In this document: positions 23,915 to 33,742 of the stretch, piece after piece | Layout of the letters: the number at the start of each line of letters is the position of its first letter | Numbering within the stretch: the stretch's first letter is position 1 | From: Cupidesulfovibrio sp000226255 | Lineage (GTDB): Bacteria; Desulfobacterota; Desulfovibrionia; Desulfovibrionales; Desulfovibrionaceae | Reading direction: 5' to 3' | DNA length: 64,000 nucleotides | Assembly: GCF_003402415.2 (NCBI RefSeq) | Contig: NZ_AP036014.1 | Span: 3,658,001 to 3,722,000 of the forward strand | The notes under the pieces: model-generated | Databases searched by the model: none | Told to the model about the DNA's origin: nothing | The model's input: only the letters and a program-made list of their open reading frames with translations | Program-made: the position numbers and the translations under genes

Positions 23915-25007
23915 AGTCACGTTCGTACTCAACACGCTCGGCACCGGCGGCGCCGAGCGTGTATGCCACACGCTGTCATGCGCACTTGCTTCAAGGGGGT
24001 GGGCGGTAACCATCGTCACCCTGTTTCAGGATGAGCCCATCGCCTTCGGGCCGCTGCCGGATTCCGTCAGACACGTCGCGCTGGACTGCCGCCATGCGCG
24101 CACCAGCCTTGTTCCGCTTGCCGCATACATCCGGCGCCACCAACCAAAGCTCGTCGTGCCGTGGATATATGGCCTGGCTGTTGCCCTGACGCTCATCCGC
24201 GCCGCAGGCCTCGGAAACTTTATTCTTCTCCCGCGGAACGTGACGGCCATGAGCGCCTATTGCCGATCACAGCGTTCCTTATGGCAACGTAAACTCGCCC
24301 CGGCCATAGCCAGGGCCATCTACGGGCGGGCCGACCACTACATAGCTCAATGCGGCAAAATGAAAGAGGAAATGGCTACAGAGTGGGGAATAGAGAGGAC
24401 TCGCATTTCAGTTATTCCCAATCCTGTGGCTGAATGTTATCTAGCCCCTCTACCAAGCACCGCCCAACGGGCAACACCGCCCGAGTTGCTTTTCGTGGGC
24501 CGTCTGCAGCCCCCGAAAGGCATTGACAAGCTAGTGGAAGCATTTGCCCGTGCACGGCAACTACGCCCGAATCTTGTCTTGCGCATTGTTGGTGATGGCC
24601 CGGACCGCACCATGTTAGAGCGGCGCGTCAGGGACCTGGGACTTTCCGGTTCCGTAATCCTCGAGGGTTGGCAGCAAGGCCTGCGACCATACTACCTCAA
24701 GGCCAGCGCCACCCTGCTGACCTCGGACTGCGAGGGTTTTCCCAACGTGCTGCTGGAATCTCTGGCTTCCGGCACTCCGACAGTCGCGTTTGACTGCCCC
24801 ACCGGCCCGCGAGAAATCATCCGTGATAAACGCGACGGATTCCTCGTCCCCCCGGGCGACATTCAATATTTTGCCGAACGCTGCGTCGAAGTGCTGGAAT
24901 GGCCCCCCTTGGAACAAGACCGGCGTTTCGCGCCAGACGTGATAGTCGATAGCTACGAAACACTATTTTCCGACATGCTTACCCGCAGCGCGCTGCAACG
25001 ACAGTAG
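23892..25007 (+). CDS. Family 4 glycosyltransferase (PglH/WfdN-like)
   Basis: A 371-residue GT-B enzyme. FVLNTLGTGGAERV (about 11-24) is the glycine-rich acceptor loop; LLFVGRLQPPKGIDKLVEAF (about 200-219), VILEGWQQGLRPYYLKASAT and LTSDCEGFPNVLLESLASGT carry the donor-site E-X7-E. GAERV is common in GalNAc/GlcNAc-type transferases of O-antigen and N-glycan clusters, so an N-acetylhexosamine donor is possible. Starts inside the preceding gene. GC is higher than in the two genes before it, hinting at mosaic origin. Confidence 0.86.
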   Translation: MPKPDRREVTFVLNTLGTGGAERVCHTLSCALASRGWAVTIVTLFQDEPIAFGPLPDSVRHVALDCRHARTSLVPLAAYIRRHQPKLVVPWIYGLAVALTLIRAAGLGNFILLPRNVTAMSAYCRSQRSLWQRKLAPAIARAIYGRADHYIAQCGKMKEEMATEWGIERTRISVIPNPVAECYLAPLPSTAQRATPPELLFVGRLQPPKGIDKLVEAFARARQLRPNLVLRIVGDGPDRTMLERRVRDLGLSGSVILEGWQQGLRPYYLKASATLLTSDCEGFPNVLLESLASGTPTVAFDCPTGPREIIRDKRDGFLVPPGDIQYFAERCVEVLEWPPLEQDRRFAPDVIVDSYETLFSDMLTRSALQRQ

Positions 25008-25038
25008 CAAACACATCCGCACCACGAGGCCAAACGTA

Positions 25039-26079
25039 ATGACACTTCCCGTATCGATACTGAAAAACAAACACGTTCTCATAACTGGCGTTTGCGGCAC
25101 GATCGGCAATGAATTGGTTCGCCAGATACTGGGAACAGGAGCGCTAGGAATTCGCGGGCTCGATCACAACGAGACAGGAGTATTCAATTTACAAGAACAA
25201 TACAGAGACGAGCCCCGTTTCACAGGCATCGTGGGAAACGTGGCCGATAGCAAGTCCGTGCACAATGCCATGGAAGGCATTGACATCGTGCTTCATGGTG
25301 CCGCCCTCAAGCATGTATATCTTGGCGAGCGCTGCCCCGACGAAATCATCAATACCAATGTACACGGTGTACAGAACATTATCCGATCTGCCGTTTCACA
25401 CAACGTCGAGCGTGTTGTGTTCATGAGCTCGGACAAGGCGGTCAATCCCACTAGCATCATGGGCACCTCCAAGCTCATGGGAGAACGACTGATCACCGCA
25501 GCCCAGGGGCACGGGCGCCGCACCATTTTTTCGGCCACCCGCTTCGGAAACGTTCTCGGATCCAGCGGCTCTGTCGTGCCCGTGCTGCTTCGCCAAATCC
25601 AAAACCGGGCGCCGCTCACATTGACCGACCCCGACATGACGAGATTCGTCATGAGCAGACGCCAAGCCGTGCAGCTTGTGCTGTCCGCGCTGCAACTGGC
25701 CTTGGGAGGGGAGGTCTTCGTAACGAAGATGCCAGTCCTGCGTATTGTCGATTTGATTGAAGCCGTGCGCGACCTGTATTGCTCGACGTGCGGCATTGTC
25801 CCCCAGGAGATACCCATCACTGTGGTAGGCAAGCGCCCTGGCGAAAAGTTGTATGAAGAGTTGATGAGCAGCGAAGAGCTCGGCAGGGCATACGAAACCG
25901 AAGACTTCTTCATCGTCAGGTCCGCGTTTCAGCCAGAACTGCCTGCGGCCGACGCCTATGGCGGCAACACCACCCGCCCGCATTATGAGTACAGATCAAA
26001 CCTCGAGCAGCCAATGCCTCTGGACGAAGTCGCGGCGTACCTCCAACACCACAACATCATCGAGGACGCAGAGCTTTAG
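25039..26079 (+). CDS. Nucleotide-sugar 4,6-dehydratase (CapD/PseB/LegB-like SDR)
   Basis: A 346-residue short-chain dehydrogenase of the FlaA1/PseB group, which converts UDP- or GDP-N-acetylhexosamine to a 4-keto-6-deoxy sugar. It has a variant dinucleotide motif LITGVCGTIGNELV (about 14-27), HGAALKHVYLGE, FMSSDKAVNPTSIMGTSK (about 134-151, with the Met/Lys active-site arrangement of inverting/retaining dehydratases in place of YxxxK), ATRFGNVLGSSGSVVP and GEKLYEEL. It precedes NeuB and NeuC homologues, as in legionaminic/pseudaminic acid loci. No aminotransferase is found in the window to complete such a route. Confidence 0.8.
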   Translation: MTLPVSILKNKHVLITGVCGTIGNELVRQILGTGALGIRGLDHNETGVFNLQEQYRDEPRFTGIVGNVADSKSVHNAMEGIDIVLHGAALKHVYLGERCPDEIINTNVHGVQNIIRSAVSHNVERVVFMSSDKAVNPTSIMGTSKLMGERLITAAQGHGRRTIFSATRFGNVLGSSGSVVPVLLRQIQNRAPLTLTDPDMTRFVMSRRQAVQLVLSALQLALGGEVFVTKMPVLRIVDLIEAVRDLYCSTCGIVPQEIPITVVGKRPGEKLYEELMSSEELGRAYETEDFFIVRSAFQPELPAADAYGGNTTRPHYEYRSNLEQPMPLDEVAAYLQHHNIIEDAEL

Positions 26080-26127
26080 CCAGCCAACCGCTCACCAGCA
26101 GCGGCGCACCAACCCAACGGAACCAGC

Positions 26128-27150
26128 ATGATCATTTCACCCACGTTTGACATCGCAGGCCGTCCCGTAGGGGGCGATGCCCCTTGCTTCATCATCGCCG
26201 AGGCTGGCGTGGCCCATTTCGGGGATTTCAAGAAAGCCCTGAAGCTGGTGGATCTTGCCGCAGAGTCCGGTGCCGACGCCGTCAAGTTCCAGATATTTTC
26301 CGTCGACAAACTGATCGCCGACGAGGCTGCTGAGTGGAAGAATCGCCTGGGCTCGCGCAGCCTGCCCCCGGAGGCATTCCGTGACCTGCGCGACTACTGC
26401 CGCGAGCGGGGCATCATTTTCTTCGCGACCGCACATGACGACGAAAGCCTTGACCATCTGGAGCCGCTCAATGTGCCAGTGTACAAAATCGGGTCCGGAG
26501 AGCTGGCAAATCCGAAATTCATAGCGCGCGTTGCGGGCCTTGGGAAACCGGTCATCTATTCCACGGGGCTGCACACCCTCGCCGATGTGCGCCGGTCTGT
26601 GGAAGCCATGACGAGCACTGGCAACCGCGACATCGCGATCCTGCACTGCGTGACCCGCTACCCGACACCGGCCGACGACGTCAATTTGCGCGCAATGACC
26701 TTGCTGCAAGAAGAATTCCAGGGGGTCACCGGGTACTCCGACCACACCGCGGGGTTCCATATCCCCCTTGCGGCCATCGCCATGGGCGCAAATATCGTGG
26801 AGAAGCACATTTCGCTGGATTTCAATGTGCCCAACGCGCAAGACTGGAAAGTTTCCTGCGGCCCGCACGACCTTGCCCTGTTCATCCAACAGGCGAGAGA
26901 GGTCGAGGCAAGCCTTGGCCGGCGCGACAAGCAGCCGTCCTCGCTGGAATTACAAAGTGCCGCCTGGGCTCGCAAGTCGCTGGTCACCACGCGGGACATC
27001 CCGGCGGGAACCATACTCACGGACGAAATGCTCACGGCCAAACGCCCCGGCACCGGGTACCCTCCCGAAATGCTAACGGAACTCGTCGGCAAAAGAACAT
27101 CTGTGCCCCTCAAGGCCGATACGGTCGTCAAAAAGGAACATCTCTCGTGA
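26128..27150 (+). CDS. NeuB-family nonulosonic acid synthase, cassette 1
   Basis: A 340-residue enzyme condensing phosphoenolpyruvate with a 2-acetamido sugar to give a nine-carbon sialic-type acid. The TIM barrel has FIIAEAGVAHFGDF (about 22-35), GADAVKFQIF, YKIGSGEL (about 122-129), GYSDHT and EKHISLDFN, and the C-terminal SAF (antifreeze-like) domain starts near residue 280 (RKSLVTTRDIPAGTIL). Whether the product is neuraminic, legionaminic or another nonulosonic acid cannot be decided. Its stop overlaps the GTG of the epimerase (GTGA). Confidence 0.88.
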   Translation: MIISPTFDIAGRPVGGDAPCFIIAEAGVAHFGDFKKALKLVDLAAESGADAVKFQIFSVDKLIADEAAEWKNRLGSRSLPPEAFRDLRDYCRERGIIFFATAHDDESLDHLEPLNVPVYKIGSGELANPKFIARVAGLGKPVIYSTGLHTLADVRRSVEAMTSTGNRDIAILHCVTRYPTPADDVNLRAMTLLQEEFQGVTGYSDHTAGFHIPLAAIAMGANIVEKHISLDFNVPNAQDWKVSCGPHDLALFIQQAREVEASLGRRDKQPSSLELQSAAWARKSLVTTRDIPAGTILTDEMLTAKRPGTGYPPEMLTELVGKRTSVPLKADTVVKKEHLS

Positions 27151-28304
27151 AGCGCCGCATTTGTATCGTACTCACGGCACGTGGGAATTACGCAAAGATG
27201 AAGACCGTGATGCGCGCCGTGCGCAACCATCCGCAACTTGAACTGCAAGTGGTTGTGGGCGGAAGCATTATCCTCGACAAGTATGGAAAAATTCTCGAAA
27301 ACAAGCTGGTGGACGAGTTTCCTATCGACCACCTGATCCACTTTCTCATCGAGGGAGAAACGCCGCTGACCATGGCGAAATCAGCTGGCCTGGCAGTCAC
27401 GGAATTTGCCAATGCGTTTGGCCATCTCAGACCTGATGTCGTCGTAATCATAGGTGACAGGTATGAGTGCCTGGCCATCACGATGGCTGCCACCTATATG
27501 AACATCGCAGTTGCCCACGTCGAAGGGGGAGAACTCTCGGGATCGATAGATGAATCCATACGCCATGCAATCACAAAGATGGCGCATGTTCATTTCCCTG
27601 CGTCCAAAGACGCCGCAGAGCGCATTAAAAAAATGGGCGAGAAGCCCGGCAGCATATTCATGGTAGGCGCTACCAGCTTCGACGTGTTGGCGTCCATGGA
27701 CCTCGACAATATGGAGGCCATACGACACCACCAGACAAAAGCAGGGGTCGGGGCGGAACTGGCCATCGAGCCCGGCCGCTACATCGTCGTGAGCCAGCAC
27801 CCCGTTACCACTGAATATGCCGACAACCTCGGGCACATCAACGAAACAATCCTTGCCATCGACAAGCTGGGACTGCCCACATTCTGGATCTGGCCCAACA
27901 TGGATGCCGGTTCTGACGGAATATCCAAGGGCCTGCGGCTGTACAGGGAAAGGCGCTCGCCTACCCACATGCGGCTTTTCAAAAGCCTGCCGATAGAGCT
28001 CTACGCACCGCTTATCAAGAACGCCGCCTGCCTCGTAGGCAACTCATCGAGTGGCATCAGGGAGGCCGCATTTCTTGGAACGCCTGTCGTAAACATTGGG
28101 TCTCGACAGCAAGGCCGCGAAAGAGGGCCTAACGCCACGGATGTTCCCTACGACCATGCAACAATCATTGGCGCGATAGAGTCACAGATTGCACATGGCC
28201 CCTACCCCCCCTGCTACATATACGGCGACGGGAAATCCGGAGAAAAGATAGCAGACATATTGGCCAGTTTTGCCTTTGAACAACAGAAGCTCAATGCGTA
28301 TTGA
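27147..28304 (+). CDS. NeuC/LegG-like UDP-sugar 2-epimerase (hydrolysing), cassette 1
   Basis: A 385-residue GT-B-like epimerase that hydrolyses a UDP-N-acetyl sugar and inverts C2 to yield the ManNAc-type substrate of NeuB. ICIVLTARGNYAKMKTVM opens the protein; VIIGDRYECLAITMAA, HVEGGELSGSIDESIRHAIT (about 127-146) and NSSSGIREAAFLGTPVVNIG are family motifs. Starts with GTG overlapping the NeuB stop. It is clearly homologous to the second epimerase at 39785, arguing for duplicated pathways. Confidence 0.88.
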   Translation: MKRRICIVLTARGNYAKMKTVMRAVRNHPQLELQVVVGGSIILDKYGKILENKLVDEFPIDHLIHFLIEGETPLTMAKSAGLAVTEFANAFGHLRPDVVVIIGDRYECLAITMAATYMNIAVAHVEGGELSGSIDESIRHAITKMAHVHFPASKDAAERIKKMGEKPGSIFMVGATSFDVLASMDLDNMEAIRHHQTKAGVGAELAIEPGRYIVVSQHPVTTEYADNLGHINETILAIDKLGLPTFWIWPNMDAGSDGISKGLRLYRERRSPTHMRLFKSLPIELYAPLIKNAACLVGNSSSGIREAAFLGTPVVNIGSRQQGRERGPNATDVPYDHATIIGAIESQIAHGPYPPCYIYGDGKSGEKIADILASFAFEQQKLNAY

Positions 28305-28398
28305 GAAGCACCGCGAGCGGCCATTCAGCGGCTCCATCCTTCTCCCCTGGCCAACGAAGTAAGCGAGATCACCAAGCAGGCAAGCAAAAAACCGAATC

Positions 28399-29880
28399 AT
28401 GCTGTTCAACTCGTATATATTCCTGCTTTGCTTTTTTCCGGCAACCATTCTGGGCGCTGCATTCGCCCAACGCCTGCGTTCGCCAATACCATTGCAGGCA
28501 TGGCTTTTTGCGATGTCCTGCCTTTTCTATTCATGGTGGTATCCCGAACACCTGCCTCTGCTTCTTTGCTCCATGACCTTCAACTGGTGGATGGGAAAGC
28601 AACTTGCCAAGCGACACACCCATGGCAACCACGCGCTGGCCCTGGGCATAGTGCTCAATCTCGCCCTCCTCTGCATATTCAAATACGCAAGATTCTTCCT
28701 TGAAAATATAAATGCCGTCACCGGAACCAACCTTGCGGCCTTCGACGTTGCCCTTCCTTTGGGAATATCATTTTTCACATTTCACCAGATAGCATACCTG
28801 ACAGACGCCCACCACGATGGGCACGCAGAACAGTCATTCATACAGTACGGGCTTTTTGTAAGTTTTTTTCCACACCTTATTGCGGGCCCAATACTGCGAC
28901 GTGACGACTTCTTCCCCCAGCTGCATGATGGGAGGCTCGGCCTTCGCTACGAAACAATCGCCACAGGGCTTGCCTTCATTGCAACAGGACTCTTCAAAAA
29001 GGTCTGCATAGCAGACCCTCTTTCACTGCTTGTAGACCCTAGCTTCTCCCTCGTAAGCGCCGGAACGAAACTCACGCTGGCTGAAGCCTGGGTTGCTGCG
29101 CTGGGCTTCACCTTCCAGCTTTATTTCGATTTTTCGGGCTATGCAGACATTGCGATCGGGCTGGCGTATTGCTTCGGCATCCGTTTTCCGTTCAATTTCA
29201 ATTCGCCTTACAAGGCCCTTGGCCCCGTTGATTTCTGGCGCCGTTGGCACATGACCCTTTCCCGATTCCTGCGCGACTATCTCTACATCCCCCTTGGCGG
29301 CAATCGCGGCGCCCCGACGGCACGCGCCCTGCGCCTGCTGGCAACCTTCCTGCTGGCAGGCTTGTGGCACGGCGCAGGCTGGACCTTTGTCGCATGGGGC
29401 GGCTACCACGGGCTTGCCGTCATGATCAATCACGCATGGAATGCGCACCGAAAAGAAAAGCCGCCTCTGCCGCGGACACTTACCCTTCCTGGCACATTCC
29501 TGTTCGCCGTATTTGGCTGGGTACTTTTCCGCGCGCCCGACTTTGCCTCCGCCGCCTCTCTCATGAAATCCATGCTTGGCGTGAATGGCATCGCTGCTCC
29601 TGCGCGAATTCGCTCGGCGTTCCCCATGCTTGAGGGCATTTTCGTTGCCGGCAGCCCCTTCGCGCATGAATTCTACCCGCCCAAACTGGCCTTGGCGACG
29701 CTTTGCGTACTGCTTGCCTGGGTATGGGGGCTGCCAAACAGCCAGGAGTTGATCCTGTCTCAAGGCAAACTGCGCTGGCAATCCACACCCGCTTGGGGTG
29801 TCGCGCATGGCATTGCTCTTGCCGTATCGCTACTTTTCATGATGGGATGGAGCACTCCGTTTGTCTATTTCCAATTCTAA
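28399..29880 (+). CDS. MBOAT-family O-acyltransferase (AlgI-like)
   Basis: A 493-residue membrane protein that moves acyl (usually acetyl) groups across the cytoplasmic membrane onto exported polysaccharide. MLFNSYIFLLCFFP, LPLGISFFTFHQIAYL, FPHLIAGPILR, DFSGYADIAIG and FWRRWHMTLSRFLRDYLYIP (about 280-299) are AlgI/PatA signatures; the invariant catalytic His lies in GLWHGAGWTFVAWGGYHG. About ten hydrophobic segments are visible. The following gene starts inside it with a TTG, implying coupling to the SGNH-like partner. Confidence 0.9.
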   Translation: MLFNSYIFLLCFFPATILGAAFAQRLRSPIPLQAWLFAMSCLFYSWWYPEHLPLLLCSMTFNWWMGKQLAKRHTHGNHALALGIVLNLALLCIFKYARFFLENINAVTGTNLAAFDVALPLGISFFTFHQIAYLTDAHHDGHAEQSFIQYGLFVSFFPHLIAGPILRRDDFFPQLHDGRLGLRYETIATGLAFIATGLFKKVCIADPLSLLVDPSFSLVSAGTKLTLAEAWVAALGFTFQLYFDFSGYADIAIGLAYCFGIRFPFNFNSPYKALGPVDFWRRWHMTLSRFLRDYLYIPLGGNRGAPTARALRLLATFLLAGLWHGAGWTFVAWGGYHGLAVMINHAWNAHRKEKPPLPRTLTLPGTFLFAVFGWVLFRAPDFASAASLMKSMLGVNGIAAPARIRSAFPMLEGIFVAGSPFAHEFYPPKLALATLCVLLAWVWGLPNSQELILSQGKLRWQSTPAWGVAHGIALAVSLLFMMGWSTPFVYFQF

Positions 29881-31081
29881 CTGCCATACCTTCCACGCCG
29901 CGAAGAGCTACTTGATCGCAACGCTAGGCACGCTGCTAGCCTCTGCGCTTTTGGCCCTACCGCTTTTACTGTTCGCAAGAAACACTTGGGAACTGGCCTC
30001 AACGGATGAGATCGTCACCCAGCAGCGCACGCACGGCGGACTGTATGGAACCGCGATCCACGGCAACACCTACGCTTACAAACTCAGCATATACAAGGCA
30101 TTACTTCCTGATGTCGTCATCCTTGGCACATCTCGCATGATGCAGATCAGACAAGGCGGCTTTCGCGCGTCCATGCTCAATGCCGCAGGGACTGCCGACA
30201 CTGCACAGCAAATGGAAGCCTTTGCCAATGACATGCTCGCCATCCATACACCCAAGGCCATCATCATCGGTATCGATTTCTGGAATTACAACCCGCTTCG
30301 CCCGGAAGACGCCAGCACTGCCCCGCCAAACGGAAGCAACACCCTGTCATGGAAGCAGCTTTTTAAAATCGTCGAGTTGATCGCGGCAAAACGCATTCCC
30401 CCCGATATCGCCCTGGAATATGCATTTTCAACGCGCAAATCCACGGACATGCTCGGGATTGCCGCCATCTGCGACAATACCGGCTTTGCCACCGACGGAT
30501 CGCGGCATGGCATGTCTGGCATCGTCAAAATGAAGAGCTTTCCGGACTTCAAATTCTCTGACACATTGAGCCGTGTCACGGATGGCAACCGGCGCTTTGA
30601 ACCTGCAGACACCATCGACGAGAACAGATGGGAGCGCCTGCAAAACCTTATCAACACCTTCACAGCCAAGGGAATTCACGTAGCGATACTCCTTCCGCCC
30701 TTGGCCTCACCCGTTCTTGAGGCCATGAACATGCGCGGAGACTACGGCATCCTCCCGGCGTTACACGACAAAATACAGACGCTTGGCGTACCTGCTTTCG
30801 ACTTCACATCCGCAAGTGTCGCCGGGGGAACAGACTGCGAGTTTCTGGATGGGTTTCACGGTGGTGACGTCCTGTATGCGCGCATGCTGCTTTCAATAGC
30901 AAAACAGAGCCCCGACTGGGTCGCAACCCTTTTCGACGTAAACGCCCTGGAGCGCATTATCGCTACCGAGCACGGACTGGCAGCGGCAAGGCCATGGCGA
31001 CTTTCCGACGAACCGGAACCCGATTTCCTGGGCCTGGGATGTTCGAAGCCAGCATCCCCCCATGCATCCGCCTACCAATAA
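29861..31081 (+). CDS. SGNH/AlgJ-like membrane-anchored acyltransferase partner
   Basis: A 406-residue protein with one N-terminal membrane anchor (about residues 15-37) and a periplasmic domain. DVVILGTSRMMQI (about 83-95) resembles SGNH block I with a serine nucleophile, and FLDGFHGGD (about 329-337) gives the Asp-x-x-His of block V. With the upstream MBOAT protein it likely forms an O-acetylation pair like AlgI-AlgJ or PatA-PatB. The TTG start at 29861 has GGAG seven bases upstream and overlaps the preceding stop by 20 bases. Identification rests on weak motifs plus context. Confidence 0.65.
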   Translation: MSISNSNCHTFHAAKSYLIATLGTLLASALLALPLLLFARNTWELASTDEIVTQQRTHGGLYGTAIHGNTYAYKLSIYKALLPDVVILGTSRMMQIRQGGFRASMLNAAGTADTAQQMEAFANDMLAIHTPKAIIIGIDFWNYNPLRPEDASTAPPNGSNTLSWKQLFKIVELIAAKRIPPDIALEYAFSTRKSTDMLGIAAICDNTGFATDGSRHGMSGIVKMKSFPDFKFSDTLSRVTDGNRRFEPADTIDENRWERLQNLINTFTAKGIHVAILLPPLASPVLEAMNMRGDYGILPALHDKIQTLGVPAFDFTSASVAGGTDCEFLDGFHGGDVLYARMLLSIAKQSPDWVATLFDVNALERIIATEHGLAAARPWRLSDEPEPDFLGLGCSKPASPHASAYQ

Positions 31082-31105
31082 ACGCGCCCCAATGCGGAGG
31101 CTACA

Positions 31106-31861
31106 GTGCTGCGCACAATCATTAGAAAAATCGAATCATTCAGGCACGGAATCTACTGCAGAAAAAGCAAGGAAGTGCTTGAGCGCGTCGGAATAACAAA
31201 AAATTTTGCCAACAGAGACAGCTCGGCGCTGCCTCCGAAATATGACGACCTGCACACGTTGTACGCATTGGTCAAGGAAACCCGCCCGAAGCTCATCCTG
31301 GAATATGGAAGTGGCGTTTCAACAATAACGATGGCTCACGCCCTCATGGAAAACGCCCGGCAAGGCTGGGAGGGGAAGATCCTTTCCATTGAGTCGGACA
31401 GCAAGTGGGCAAATCATACCATGGCTGGCGTTCCCTCTGCCCTGAAACCATTTATCGATATGCAAGTGCACACTCCAGAGCTGCGTCTATTTGCCGCAGT
31501 GGCTTTCGGGCAAAAAGAATTCAAACGCGGTGTCTGGTTTCGCGATCAAAAACGCCCCGCGACCATCCCCATGATGTGCATAGTGTACCCGGCTCTACTC
31601 GATATCGCGCCCGACATGGTATACCTTGACGGCCCAGATCCGCGCCATGTCAGAGGGTATTCTGACTGCCGAACAGGCGAGACAAACAGAGCAATAGTCG
31701 CAGACATGCTGTTCCAAGAACAAAAATTAAGACCAGGGTTCGTGCTCGCTGTCGATGGCAGGAATACGAACTGCGCTTTTCTGCACAACAACCTCACCGC
31801 GAGGTATTCCGCTGAAAAGCGCGAAGCGCAAAAATTCACTATTTTCAAGAAATTGAGCTAG
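31106..31861 (+). CDS. Putative SAM-dependent methyltransferase (class I-like)
   Basis: A 251-residue protein with ILEYGSGVSTITMAHAL (about 66-82), resembling the glycine-rich SAM motif, followed by KILSIESDSKWA (acidic motif II) and a later MVYLDGPDPRHVRG segment. This arrangement is common in unclassified methyltransferases of glycan clusters. The GTG start at 31106 has GGAGG six bases upstream. Codons are AT-rich like the first island genes. The substrate is unknown, and a methyltransferase-like fold without activity cannot be excluded. Confidence 0.6.
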   Translation: MLRTIIRKIESFRHGIYCRKSKEVLERVGITKNFANRDSSALPPKYDDLHTLYALVKETRPKLILEYGSGVSTITMAHALMENARQGWEGKILSIESDSKWANHTMAGVPSALKPFIDMQVHTPELRLFAAVAFGQKEFKRGVWFRDQKRPATIPMMCIVYPALLDIAPDMVYLDGPDPRHVRGYSDCRTGETNRAIVADMLFQEQKLRPGFVLAVDGRNTNCAFLHNNLTARYSAEKREAQKFTIFKKLS

Positions 31862-31937
31862 CATCTACGAAACAAAACGGCATATTGCATTTTTAATCGC
31901 ATCATCAGCCTTAAAAAACCGCGGAATCAGAAAATCC

Positions 31938-32966
31938 ATGCGTATAGGCGAGAACCCAACAAAGTTTGCACGGCACAATCCTGACATCGTGCGCCTTGAC
32001 ATCAAGAAGCCAGAAAATATTCTGGCATGCACCGTCGTATACATACCCCGCCTTGATGACTACTATGCAGAGGCTCTCGATGTTCTCAAGGCATCTCTGT
32101 ACTCGCTCTGCGCCACTGTTGATCGCCCTTTCGACTTGTTGGTTTACGACAACGGCAGTTGTAGTGAAGTACAAGACTTCCTGCGGAAATTGCACAGAGA
32201 AGACATTATCCAGTGGTTATGGCTGTCCTCTTGCAACATGAAGAAAATCGGCGCATGGAGCCAGATATTTGGCGCTGCCCAAGCGGACCTGGTCTACTTC
32301 TTCGACTGCGACATATTCCATCGCGCTGGCTGGCTGGAAGACTGCCTGGCCGTCCTCGACGCCTACCCGGAAGCAGGCATTGTCAATGCCGCCCCACTGC
32401 CCATGAAAGGAGCGGCCCTGCAGGCCGCCACCCTCTCCACGAGCATCGATATCGCCCACAGGACAAGAGACATCCACGTAGAGCAAGGCCAGTTCACGAA
32501 TCCCGACTGGTTCAGGGAATTCGGAGAGAGTCTTGGTAGTCAGCCCGACACTTACCTTGCTCAAGCGCTGGCGAATCCCCAGGTTCGAGTGACACGCAAC
32601 AACGTCTCTGCGTACATTCAATCGTGGCACGCGCAGTTCCTTGCGCGGCGCAGCGTTCTACAGGGATTCTTTCCTGCCGACAGAACCTGGCACACTGAAG
32701 GGTCGGATCGGGGCTTCGACGAGTATCTCAACTCCACTGAAATCATGCGGCTCGGCATTGTCGAACCGCGCGTTATTCACCTGGGAAACACGATACACCC
32801 CCGATACCGTGAGGAAGTGGCGCAGCTTCTCGGAGAGCATGCCACAAAGCCGCGCCTTGTCCCGCGCTGCAACCCCTGGTTCATGCGCATCCCCGGAATG
32901 CCACGCGTGGTGCGGCGGCTTCATGCCCTGACGTTCGAAGCACTGTACAACGTCAAATGCTCTTGA
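31938..32966 (+). CDS. Family 2-like glycosyltransferase
   Basis: A 342-residue protein with GT-A features: ACTVVYIPRLDDYY, PFDLLVYDNGSCSEVQDF (about 66-83), and DLVYFFDCDIFHRAGWL (about 117-133) with a Asp-Cys-Asp in the DXD position. The C-terminal half (GSDRGFDEYLN, HLGNTIHPRYREE) does not match a family I can name. It is preceded by a 76-base AT-rich gap and ends 10 bases inside the open frame of the next gene. Donor and acceptor are unknown. Confidence 0.65.
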   Translation: MRIGENPTKFARHNPDIVRLDIKKPENILACTVVYIPRLDDYYAEALDVLKASLYSLCATVDRPFDLLVYDNGSCSEVQDFLRKLHREDIIQWLWLSSCNMKKIGAWSQIFGAAQADLVYFFDCDIFHRAGWLEDCLAVLDAYPEAGIVNAAPLPMKGAALQAATLSTSIDIAHRTRDIHVEQGQFTNPDWFREFGESLGSQPDTYLAQALANPQVRVTRNNVSAYIQSWHAQFLARRSVLQGFFPADRTWHTEGSDRGFDEYLNSTEIMRLGIVEPRVIHLGNTIHPRYREEVAQLLGEHATKPRLVPRCNPWFMRIPGMPRVVRRLHALTFEALYNVKCS

Positions 32967-33058
32967 CCCTGGGACCCGACAACGGCGCATCAAACGCGAC
33001 AAATGCACAATCGCCCGCGTATGCCCCCGGGCAACGCACGCCCCGGATGGAGATGAAA

Positions 33059-33742
33059 ATGATACTGAATTTGCTTAAGAAAGCACTCGGAAAGCCTCAG
33101 GTTCTTGATTTCGACCCTGCGCATGACATCATCAACCTGCTGCCAAACGGCATCGACTTCCCCGTTCTGCTGGCTGATGCGAAGCGAGACTTGCAGGACT
33201 CCCACGCCGAATACACATCCACGGTTTCCGTAGGCTCATCCGCCGCATCGCTCGAGCTTGCGGCGCTACTGGCCGCGCTGTGCCGTGTCCTGCAACCCCG
33301 GCGCCTCGTGGACCTCGGATCCGGCTACACCTCCTATGTCCTCCGCAGCTACGCCAAGTCGCAGGCCACGCCTGTGGACGTCACCTCGGTCGATGACAGC
33401 GCGGATTGGCTGGCTCGCACCCGGGAATACCTGGAGGCTGCGCAACTCGACACCAGCAACCTGATGACCTGGGATACGTTCGAGGCTTCAGGGGATACCG
33501 ACTTCGATCTTGTCGTGTTGGATGTTCGGCCAATAGCGCGCCGCGTGGAGCACCTTCCCCGCCTCATGCGCGGCCTTCGCCCGGGCGGCATGATCATTGT
33601 GGACGACGTGCACAAGCCGCATCTCTCCCAGCCGCTGATTCGCATGGCCAAGGAACACCACTGGTTCTGTGCGGGTCTCAAGTCGTTGACCCTTGATGGC
33701 TACCAGCGCTTTGCCGCCGTAGTGGCCAAGGAGCCGGCATGA
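33059..33742 (+). CDS. Class I SAM-dependent methyltransferase
   Basis: A 227-residue protein. RRLVDLGSGYTSYVLR (about 82-97) is motif I, DVTSVDDSADWLAR motif II, DTDFDLVVLDV motif IV and LMRGLRPGGMIIVDDVHK the post-motif. The start is chosen at ATG 33059 because GGAG lies six bases upstream; the frame stays open to 32957. The stop overlaps the next ATG (ATGA), coupling it to the FkbM-type enzyme. Probably O-methylates a sugar or a small phosphate group of the glycan (inference). Confidence 0.72.
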   Translation: MILNLLKKALGKPQVLDFDPAHDIINLLPNGIDFPVLLADAKRDLQDSHAEYTSTVSVGSSAASLELAALLAALCRVLQPRRLVDLGSGYTSYVLRSYAKSQATPVDVTSVDDSADWLARTREYLEAAQLDTSNLMTWDTFEASGDTDFDLVVLDVRPIARRVEHLPRLMRGLRPGGMIIVDDVHKPHLSQPLIRMAKEHHWFCAGLKSLTLDGYQRFAAVVAKEPA

